This document shows, piece after piece, positions 1 through 5,206 of a DNA stretch of 5,206 nucleotides. The notes under the pieces were generated by a model that saw only the letters and a program-made list of their open reading frames with translations, was not told the origin of the DNA and ran no database searches. How positions within the stretch are numbered: the stretch's first letter is position 1; each line of letters starts with the position of its first letter. The stretch spans positions 1-5,206 of the forward strand of contig DATHSN010000184.1 of the NCBI GenBank assembly GCA_035464115.1, read 5' to 3'. The position numbers and the translations under genes are program-made. This DNA is from DATHSN01 sp035464115. Lineage in GTDB: Bacteria > Actinomycetota > Acidimicrobiia > Acidimicrobiales > SKKL01.

Positions 1-663
1 GCCGCCGCCGCGCTCGTCGCCGCCGGGCCCGACGTGCTCGGCCCGCTCCGTCCCTACCGACTGCTCCACGAGCACGTGCCGGGCTTCTCGGGGCTCCGGG
101 TCGCCAGCCGGTTCGCCATCGTGACCGTGGTGGCGGTCGCGGTGTTGGCCGCCGCCGGGTGGGCCGCCGTCGCCGAGCGGATCCGCCGCCCGCGCCTGGC
201 GGCGGCGCTCGGCGTGGCCCTCGTGGCACTCGCGTGGGTCGACCTGGCCATCCCGGTCCGCTGGGCCGAGCTGCCCACCGATGCCACCACCCTCGCCCCC
301 TATCGGGCGCTGGCCGACGGCACCGGCCCGGTCGTCGAGCTCCCGATGGCCCGCGTCGACGACCGCTGGGACACCACCGAGGCCCCCCGCCAGCTCTACG
401 CCACCATCGACGACCGTCCCCGGGTGAACGGCTTCTCGGGCTTCGTGCCCCCCGGCTACGTCGCCACCGTGGAGCTGGCCAACCGCTTCCCAGCGCCCGA
501 GAGCGTCGAGCACCTGCTCGACCTGGGCGTGACCACCGTCGTCCTCCACGCCGACCAGCTGCCCGACGGAGTGCCCCCCGCCGCCGCCCAGAGGGTGGGC
601 GACGCCTGGCTGATCGACCTCAGCGGGCCACGAAGTACTTGGCCCGGGGGTGGTGCAGGATGA
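1..663 (+). CDS. C-terminal part of a large polytopic membrane protein (GT-C/YfhO-like), 5' end outside window
   Basis: The frame is open from base 1, so this is the last 220 residues of a longer protein whose start is not visible. Two hydrophobic segments (about residues 38-58 and 66-86 of the fragment) are probably the last transmembrane helices. A soluble tail of about 130 residues follows. The stretch PGFSGLRVASRF before the first helix, and VVELPM, VNGFSGFVPPGY and LLDLGVTTVVLHAD in the tail, resemble the end of large bacterial membrane proteins of the YfhO / GT-C glycosyltransferase-like type. In those, a many-helix body is followed by an extracytoplasmic domain. This is recognition by pattern and no catalytic residue is visible, so substrate and function stay unknown. 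The last 14 residues (SGPRSTWPGGGAG and neighbours) are encoded antisense to the 3' end of metH and look unlike a conserved domain. They may be an extension gained by loss of an earlier stop. Confidence 0.72.
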   Translation, partial: AAAALVAAGPDVLGPLRPYRLLHEHVPGFSGLRVASRFAIVTVVAVAVLAAAGWAAVAERIRRPRLAAALGVALVALAWVDLAIPVRWAELPTDATTLAPYRALADGTGPVVELPMARVDDRWDTTEAPRQLYATIDDRPRVNGFSGFVPPGYVATVELANRFPAPESVEHLLDLGVTTVVLHADQLPDGVPPAAAQRVGDAWLIDLSGPRSTWPGGGAG

Positions 664-3600
664 TGGCCGAGGTGGTCTGCTCGGGCTGGTACTGGAAGCC
701 CGTCTCCTCGCTGACCTCGATGCCGAGCCGGTCGGCGCCGAGCAGCTCGGCGACCTTGACGTTGTCCTCGCGGTCGGGGCACGCGGGGTAGCCCCACGAG
801 TAGCGCCCGCCCCGGTACTGCTGGCGGAACAGGCCCAGCAGGGTGGGGCCGTCCTCGTCGGCGAAGCCCCACTCCTCGCGGATGCGGCGGTGCCACAGCT
901 CGGCGAGCGCCTCGGCCATCTCCACGCCGAGACCGTGCAGCATCAGGTAGTCGGCGTAGCGGTCGGTGGCGAACAGCTCGGCGGTGGCCTCCGACACCCG
1001 CTGGCCCATGGTGACGATGTGGAACGCCACGTAGTCGGGCTCGCCCGACCCGATGGGCCGCACGAAGTCGGCGATGCACAGGAACGGCTCGCGGCGCTGG
1101 CGGGGGTAGTCGAACCGCATCCACTCGGCGGTGCGCTCGTCGTCCTTCCAGATGACGATCGAGTCGCCGTCGGCGTTGGCCGGGAAGTAGCCGTAGACGA
1201 CCTGGGGCACGAGAACGTCGTCGGCCTTGGCCGCCGCGAGCCGCTCGCGCAGCTGCGGGCGGATGCGGGCCTTGAACTCGTCGTCGGTCTCGCCGGCCTC
1301 GGGTCGGAACTGCCACTGGTTGCGGAACAGTGCGGTCTCGTTGATGTAGCCGGCGATCTGGTCGAGGGAGATGCCCTTGACCACCTTCGAGCCGAGGAAC
1401 GGCGGGACGAACACCGGGGTGTCGAGGGCGACCTCGGGGGAGCGCTCGGGCACCTCGACCTGAGCCTCGTCGCGCTCGCCACGGGCGGGCAGCACCCGAC
1501 CGGTGGCGACCCGGCCGAACTCGGGGTCGTCGACCCCGGTGCGCTTGATCTCGCCGAGGCGGTCCATCACCCGCAGGCCCTCGAAGGCGTCCTTGCCGTA
1601 GAACAGGCGGCCCTCGTAGACGTCGCGCAGGTCGCGCTCGACGTAGCTGCGGGTGAGCGCGGCGCCGCCGAGCAGCACCGGCACGTGGGCGAGGCCCCGG
1701 GCGTTGAGCTCCTCGAGGTTCTCGCGCATGATCAGCGTGCTCTTCACCAGCAGGCCGCTCATGCCGATGGCGTCGGCTCCGACCTCGACGGCGGCGTCGA
1801 TCATCTCGGCGATGCCGATCTTGATGCCGAGGTTGTGCACCTCGTAGCCGTTGTTGGTGAGGATGATGTCGACCAGGTTCTTGCCGATGTCGTGCACGTC
1901 GCCCTTGACCGTGGCCAGCACGATGCGGCCCTTACCGCCGCCGCCCTCGACCTTCTCCATGTGCGGCTCGAGGTGGGCGACCGCGGTCTTCATGGTCTCG
2001 GCCGACTGCAGCACGAACGGCAGCTGCATCTGGCCCGACCCGAACAGCTCTCCGACGGTCTTCATGCCGGCCAGCAGCGTCTCGTTGACGATGTCGAGCG
2101 CGGGGATGCCGGCGGCGAGGGCCTCGTCGAGGTCGGCTTCGAGGCCGTCGCGGTCGCCGTCGACGATGCGGGCCTCGAGGCGCTGCTCGACCGGCCAGCC
2201 GCTGCGGTCCTCGCGCTCGACCGCGGTGGTGCTGACCCCGGCGAACACGTCGAGCAGGCGGGTGAGCGGGTCGTAGGCCGGCTCGCCGTCGGCGGCGGGG
2301 CGGCGGCGGTCGTAGATGAGGTCGAGGCAGACCTCGCGCTGCTCGTCGGGGACCCGGGCGAGCGGGGTGATGCGCCCGGCGTGGACGATGGCGGAGTCGA
2401 GCCCGGCCTGGACGCACTCGTGGAGGAACACCGAGTTGAGGGCGTGGCGGGTGGCGGGCGACAGGCCGAACGACACGTTGGACACGCCGAGGGTGGTGTA
2501 GACGCCCGGCATCTCGGCCTTGATGCGCCGGATGGCCTCGATGGTGGCCATGGCGTCGCCCCGCAGGTCGTCGTCGCCGGTGGACAGCGGGAAGGTGAGC
2601 GCGTCGAAGATGAGGTCGCTCGGTTCGAGCCCGTAGCGCTCGACGGCCAGGTCGTGGATGCGGTGCGCGATGCGCAGCTTCCACTCGACGTCGCGGGCCT
2701 GGCCCTGCTCGTCGATGAGCAGGCAGATGACCGCCGCCCCGTGCTCGCGGGCGAGGGTGAACACCCGGTCGAGGCGCGACCCGGGGGCCTCGCCGTCCTC
2801 GAGGTTGGCCGAGTTGAGGATGGCCCGACCGCCGAAGCGCTCGAGGCCGGCCTGCATCACCTGGGGCTCGGTGGAGTCGAGCACGAGCGGCGCCGCGGCC
2901 TGGGTGGCGAAGCGCCGGCCGATCTCGTCCATGTCGTCGGTGCCGTCGCGCCCGACGTAGTCGACGCAGACGTCGAGCACGTGGGCGCCCTCGCGCACCT
3001 GCTCCTTGGCCATCTGCACGCAGGTGTCCCAGTCGGCGGCGAGCATCGCCTCGCGGAACTTCTTCGACCCGTTGGCGGTGGTGCGCTCGCCGATGATGAG
3101 GAACGACGCGTCCTGCTCGAACGGCACCGCGCTGTAGAGCGACGCCGCGCCCGGCTCGTGCTCGGGGGTGCGGTGGGCGGGCTCGAGGTCGCGACAGCGC
3201 TCGACGACCGCGGCGAGGTGCTCGGGGGTGGTGCCGCAGCAGCCGCCGACGATCGACACCCCGAGCTCGGAGATGAACCGGGCGTGGTGCTCGGCGAGCT
3301 CGGTGGGGGAGAGGTCGTAGTGGACGAGGCCGTCGACCACCGAGGGCAGGCCGGCGTTGGGGATCACCGAGATCGGCAGCCGCGAGTGCGCCGACAGGTG
3401 GCGCAGGTGCTCGCTCATCTCGGTGGGGCCGGTGGCGCAGTTGAGGCCGACGACGTCGGGGCGCATGGCGTCGAGCACGGTGAGCGCGGCGCCGATCTCG
3501 GTGCCGAGCAGCATCCGCCCGGTGAGCTCCATGGTGACCTGGGCCTGGATCGGCACCTCGCGCCCGGCCGCGCGCATGGCCCGGCGGGCGGCGATCATGC

Positions 3601-4108
3601 CGGCCTTGAGCGCCAGCAGGTCGAAGTGGGTCTCGAGGACGAGCAGGTCGACCCCGCCGGCGAGCAGGCCCCGCACCTGGGCCTCGTAGGCGTCGCGCAG
3701 CTCGGCGAACTCGATCTGGCCGAGCGACGGCGACTTGGTGCCCGGGCCGATCGAGCCGGCCACCCACGTGCCGGGGTAGCCCGAGGCGACCTCGCGGGCG
3801 ATGGCGGCGTTGGCCCGCGAGATCTCCTCGCCCCGCTCGGCGATGTCGTACTCGGCGAGCGGCACCGCGAACGACCCGAAGGTGTTGGTCTCGATGACGT
3901 CGACGCCCACCCGCAGGAACGACTCGTGCAGGTCGGCCACCACGTCGGGACGGGTGACGCCCAGCAGCTCGTTGCAGCCCTCGAGGTCGGGCCCGCCGAA
4001 GTCGTCGGCGGTGAGGCCCCGCAGCTGGAAGTTGGTGCCGGTGGCGCCGTCGAAGATGACGACGCGCTCGCGGATCGCATCGAGGTAGGTGGAGCGAGAG
4101 CTGGGCAC
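620..4108 (-). CDS. metH: Cobalamin-dependent methionine synthase (5-methyltetrahydrofolate--homocysteine methyltransferase)
   Basis: This cytoplasmic enzyme transfers a methyl group from 5-methyl-THF through cobalamin to homocysteine, giving methionine and THF. The protein has 1162 residues and the usual domain order. The homocysteine domain (about 1-308) has DGATGT at 20-25 and zinc ligands Cys224 (GLNC) and Cys290/Cys291 (GGCCGTTPEH). The pterin domain (about 333-595) has GERTTANGS at 340-348, DVCVDYVGRDG and GVSNVSFGL. The cobalamin cap (about 640-722) ends in a Gly-rich linker. The B12 domain (about 728-855) has DVHDIG with Asp737, His739 (lower axial ligand) and Gly742, plus Ser784 and Ser790 in MSGLLVKS. 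The AdoMet reactivation domain (about 890-1162) has RYSWGYPAC at 1102-1110. The start is GTG: an in-frame TGA lies at 4112-4114, and the next ATG is at codon 171, inside the first domain. No Shine-Dalgarno site is present. The protein is shorter than E. coli MetH (1227), mainly because it stops just after HHPRAKYF without the E. coli C-terminal extension. No codon disruption is seen. It overlaps the upstream membrane-protein gene tail to tail. Confidence 0.98.
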   Translation of the reverse strand: MPSSRSTYLDAIRERVVIFDGATGTNFQLRGLTADDFGGPDLEGCNELLGVTRPDVVADLHESFLRVGVDVIETNTFGSFAVPLAEYDIAERGEEISRANAAIAREVASGYPGTWVAGSIGPGTKSPSLGQIEFAELRDAYEAQVRGLLAGGVDLLVLETHFDLLALKAGMIAARRAMRAAGREVPIQAQVTMELTGRMLLGTEIGAALTVLDAMRPDVVGLNCATGPTEMSEHLRHLSAHSRLPISVIPNAGLPSVVDGLVHYDLSPTELAEHHARFISELGVSIVGGCCGTTPEHLAAVVERCRDLEPAHRTPEHEPGAASLYSAVPFEQDASFLIIGERTTANGSKKFREAMLAADWDTCVQMAKEQVREGAHVLDVCVDYVGRDGTDDMDEIGRRFATQAAAPLVLDSTEPQVMQAGLERFGGRAILNSANLEDGEAPGSRLDRVFTLAREHGAAVICLLIDEQGQARDVEWKLRIAHRIHDLAVERYGLEPSDLIFDALTFPLSTGDDDLRGDAMATIEAIRRIKAEMPGVYTTLGVSNVSFGLSPATRHALNSVFLHECVQAGLDSAIVHAGRITPLARVPDEQREVCLDLIYDRRRPAADGEPAYDPLTRLLDVFAGVSTTAVEREDRSGWPVEQRLEARIVDGDRDGLEADLDEALAAGIPALDIVNETLLAGMKTVGELFGSGQMQLPFVLQSAETMKTAVAHLEPHMEKVEGGGGKGRIVLATVKGDVHDIGKNLVDIILTNNGYEVHNLGIKIGIAEMIDAAVEVGADAIGMSGLLVKSTLIMRENLEELNARGLAHVPVLLGGAALTRSYVERDLRDVYEGRLFYGKDAFEGLRVMDRLGEIKRTGVDDPEFGRVATGRVLPARGERDEAQVEVPERSPEVALDTPVFVPPFLGSKVVKGISLDQIAGYINETALFRNQWQFRPEAGETDDEFKARIRPQLRERLAAAKADDVLVPQVVYGYFPANADGDSIVIWKDDERTAEWMRFDYPRQRREPFLCIADFVRPIGSGEPDYVAFHIVTMGQRVSEATAELFATDRYADYLMLHGLGVEMAEALAELWHRRIREEWGFADEDGPTLLGLFRQQYRGGRYSWGYPACPDREDNVKVAELLGADRLGIEVSEETGFQYQPEQTTSAIILHHPRAKYFVAR

Positions 4109-4120
4109 CGATCAAGGCTA
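4109..4120 (-). promoter_or_regulatory. Candidate leaderless promoter -10 element of metH
   Basis: Read on the minus strand, TAGCCT (4120-4115) fits the actinobacterial -10 pattern TAnnnT. It is followed by six bases (TGATCG) and then the GTG start at 4108, so the expected transcription start falls on the first base of the start codon. No purine-rich ribosome binding site lies between, which agrees with a leaderless mRNA. No good -35 hexamer is visible, which is common in this group. The call is an inference from spacing and pattern only. Confidence 0.5.
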
Positions 4121-4137
4121 CCGGCCGCCGATAGGCT
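4115..4137. promoter_or_regulatory. 23-bp imperfect palindrome spanning both divergent -10 elements; possible operator
   Basis: The segment is centred on base 4126 and pairs in 9 of 11 positions between its arms (4115-4125 against 4127-4137). Mismatches are only at 4117/4135 and 4121/4131. The outer hexamers of the palindrome are the two candidate -10 elements, TAGCCT on the minus strand and TAGGCT on the plus strand, with only 11 bases between them. The symmetry may come simply from two opposed -10 boxes, but the inner part (CCGGC-C-GCCG) is also symmetric, so a dimeric regulator could bind here. No regulator family can be named from the sequence. Confidence 0.4.
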
Positions 4138-4147
4138 CAGCCGCCTC
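4132..4147 (+). promoter_or_regulatory. Candidate promoter -10 element of the adenosyltransferase gene
   Basis: TAGGCT at 4132-4137 matches TAnnnT and lies ten bases before the ATG at 4148. Normal -10 to start spacing would put the first transcribed base at about 4143-4148, so the mRNA would be leaderless or have a leader of only a few bases. No Shine-Dalgarno sequence is found upstream of the ATG, which supports this. The spacing is slightly longer than on the metH side. Confidence 0.42.
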
Positions 4148-4693
4148 ATGAAGATCTACACGCGCGCTGGCGACGACGGCACCACCGGGCTGCTCTACGG
4201 GGGCCGGGTCGCCAAGGACTCCGAGCTCCCCACCGCCTACGGCACGGTCGACGAGGCCCAGGCCGCGCTCGGCGTGGCCCGGGCCCACGCCGAGCGGGGC
4301 GGCGAGCTCGACACGCTGCTCGTGCGCCTCGAGCGCGACCTGTGGGTGCTGATGGCCGAGCTCGCCACCGACCCCGCCAATCGCCACAAGCTCACGCCCG
4401 GCCAGTCGCTCGTCACCGCCGAGATGGTGAGCGGGCTCGAGGCGCTCATCGACGACGTGTCGGCGCGCTTCGAGCCGCCCACCGAGTTCGTCGTGCCCGG
4501 CGAGGAGCTGGTGGCTGCCCACCTCGACGTGGCCCGCACCGTGGTGCGCCGCGCCGAGCGCCTCGCCATGCGCGCCGTGGCCGACGACTCCCACGTGGTG
4601 CCCTACCTGAACCGGTTGTCCGACCTGGTCTGGACGCTCGCCCGCTGGCGCGAGGGCCACTCGCTCGCCACCCGGTCGGTCGACGCCGGCTGA
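4148..4693 (+). CDS. pduO: PduO-type ATP:cob(I)alamin adenosyltransferase
   Basis: The product transfers the adenosyl group of ATP to cob(I)alamin, making adenosylcobalamin (coenzyme B12) in the cytoplasm. Family members are usually trimers. The 181-residue protein has the expected length and starts with the family's ATP-binding signature: YTRAGDDGTTGLLYGG at residues 4-19, then RVAKD (20-24) and AYGTVDE with Asp35. The second core motif ARTVVRRAER lies at 129-138 and YLNRLSDLVW at 153-162. Known PduO structures use an Asp-Arg pair equivalent to Asp35 and an Arg of the RRAER motif near the corrin; both are present. Two positions differ from the common form: the loop usually written PGG is PGE (117-119), and the residue usually His in the LHxAR motif is Asp127 (LDVAR). 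The start MKIYTR is typical of the family, although the frame stays open upstream through the intergenic region and antisense to metH. The gene diverges from metH 39 bases away. Symbols cobO, pduO and mmaB are used variably for this family; cobO strictly names an unrelated family. Confidence 0.95.
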   Translation: MKIYTRAGDDGTTGLLYGGRVAKDSELPTAYGTVDEAQAALGVARAHAERGGELDTLLVRLERDLWVLMAELATDPANRHKLTPGQSLVTAEMVSGLEALIDDVSARFEPPTEFVVPGEELVAAHLDVARTVVRRAERLAMRAVADDSHVVPYLNRLSDLVWTLARWREGHSLATRSVDAG

Positions 4694-4751
4694 TCCTGCC
4701 GGCGGACTCGCCCCGTCCGACGCGCCGGGGGCCGCCCGCTGCTGCTGATCC

Positions 4752-4774
4752 CGCCGGTGCCGCTCGCACCGGCG
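4752..4774 (+). terminator. Perfect 9-bp GC-rich hairpin after the adenosyltransferase gene; possible terminator
   Basis: CGCCGGTGC (4752-4760), loop CGCTC (4761-4765) and GCACCGGCG (4766-4774) form a perfect 9-bp stem 58 bases after the adenosyltransferase stop codon. No T-run follows; the next bases are C-rich. High-GC actinomycetes often have such hairpins without a U-tract at gene ends, so a termination or transcript-end role is plausible. It lies 37 bases before the pepA start and could also sit in the pepA leader. Confidence 0.45.
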
Positions 4775-4802
4775 CCCCACCCCGCCACCCTCACCCGATC
4801 CC

Positions 4803-4807
4803 GGAGG
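4803..4807 (+). promoter_or_regulatory. Shine-Dalgarno site of pepA
   Basis: GGAGG lies four bases upstream of the GTG at 4812. It fixes that codon as the start over the in-frame GTG codons at 4842 and 4860. It is the only clear ribosome binding site in the window, in contrast to the two apparently leaderless cobalamin genes. Confidence 0.75.
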
Positions 4808-4811
4808 TTCC

Positions 4812-5206
4812 GTGCCCATCACGTTCGCCCACGCCCGTTCCGTGCCCCGTGCCATCGACGTGGTGGCCCTCGGCGTGCCCCAGGGCGCGGTCGACGAGAG
4901 CGGCCTCGACGCCGACGTGCTCGCCGCCCGCGGCTTCGAGGGCAAGGTCGGCCAGGCCGAGCTGGTGGCCGGTCCCGACGGCAACGTCACCGTGGCGGTG
5001 GGCCTCGGCCCCGTCGACGAGATCGGCCCCACGGCCCTGCGCGGCGCCGGCGCCGCGTTCGCCCGCGCCGCCAGCCGTCGCCACAAGGCCGCGCTGCGCC
5101 TGCTCGACCACCTGCCCGAAGGCGCCGACGCCCCGGCGTGCGCGCGGGCCCTCGTCGAGGGCGTGGCCCTGGCGTCGTACCGGTTCCGGGCCTACAAGGC
5201 CGAGCC
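4812..5206 (+). CDS. pepA: Leucyl aminopeptidase (peptidase family M17), N-terminal part, cut by window end
   Basis: The frame runs from GTG at 4812 to the window edge, giving 131 complete codons with no stop. The visible part matches the N-terminal, non-catalytic domain of M17 leucyl aminopeptidases: alternating beta strands and helices (DVVALGVPQG, VTVAVGLGP, then an Ala-rich helix AGAAFARAA). It ends in the well-conserved stretch EGVALASYRFRAYKAE at 116-131, which leads into the catalytic domain in this family. The two-metal catalytic centre lies in the missing C-terminal part, so activity cannot be judged. Full-length members have about 480-520 residues and are cytoplasmic hexamers that release N-terminal amino acids from peptides. 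The gene follows the adenosyltransferase by 118 bases with its own ribosome binding site and a hairpin between, so it is probably a separate unit. Confidence 0.88.
   Translation, partial: MPITFAHARSVPRAIDVVALGVPQGAVDESGLDADVLAARGFEGKVGQAELVAGPDGNVTVAVGLGPVDEIGPTALRGAGAAFARAASRRHKAALRLLDHLPEGADAPACARALVEGVALASYRFRAYKAE

Noticed and set aside
650..4147. A plus-strand open frame of more than 1100 codons antisense to metH, continuing in frame into the adenosyltransferase gene.
   Set aside because: It is the exact reverse-complement frame of metH, its product is low-complexity (rich in Gly, Ala, Val, Asp, His and Leu) with no recognisable motif, and its openness is explained by codon bias. The adenosyltransferase starts naturally at MKIYTR.
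4109..4147. A cobalamin or SAM riboswitch upstream of metH or the adenosyltransferase gene.
   Set aside because: Only 39 bases separate the two start codons, far too few for either riboswitch, and no B12-box-like sequence is present.
1932..4149. Long minus-strand open frames overlapping metH in its other frames.
   Set aside because: Their products are Arg/Pro/Ala-rich shadow translations typical of GC-rich DNA, while the metH frame carries all the conserved domains.
4689..4757. An imperfect direct repeat, GCTGATCCTGCCGG (4689-4702) and GCTGATCCCGCCGG (4744-4757).
   Set aside because: It is only 14 bases with one mismatch, in a GC-rich low-complexity gap, and the first copy includes the adenosyltransferase stop codon. 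It may well be chance.
4118..5111. Minus-strand open frames opposite the adenosyltransferase and pepA genes.
   Set aside because: They are antisense to two genes with clear family signatures, their products are low-complexity, and no motif or ribosome binding site supports them.

Overview
This is a very GC-rich window with high-GC third codon positions, frequent GTG starts, and promoters that look leaderless. That combination fits a high-GC actinomycete (Actinomycetota). The style of the methionine synthase and adenosyltransferase would suit a deep lineage such as Acidimicrobiia, but the rank is a guess made from sequence style, not from a search.

Layout: (1) bases 1-663, plus strand: the C-terminal end of a large polytopic membrane protein whose start lies left of the window. 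(2) 620-4108, minus strand: a complete cobalamin-dependent methionine synthase, metH, with all its canonical domains. It converges on gene 1 and overlaps it by 44 bases. (3) 4109-4147: a 39-base divergent intergenic region with two mirror-image candidate -10 elements at the ends of a 23-bp imperfect palindrome. (4) 4148-4693, plus strand: a complete PduO-type ATP:cob(I)alamin adenosyltransferase. (5) 4694-4811: a 118-base gap with a perfect 9-bp hairpin and, at its end, a clear Shine-Dalgarno site. (6) 4812-5206, plus strand: the N-terminal 131 codons of an M17 leucyl aminopeptidase (pepA), cut by the right edge.

Functional theme: metH and the adenosyltransferase both handle cob(I)alamin. MetH cycles it through methylcobalamin to make methionine. 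The adenosyltransferase turns it into adenosylcobalamin for mutases and similar enzymes. They are divergently transcribed from one very small region, so the two branches of cofactor use may be tied together at initiation (inference). The flanking membrane protein and aminopeptidase look unrelated. I see no mobile element, CRISPR array, tRNA, rRNA or new multigene system. The most interesting item is the symmetric, apparently leaderless divergent promoter.
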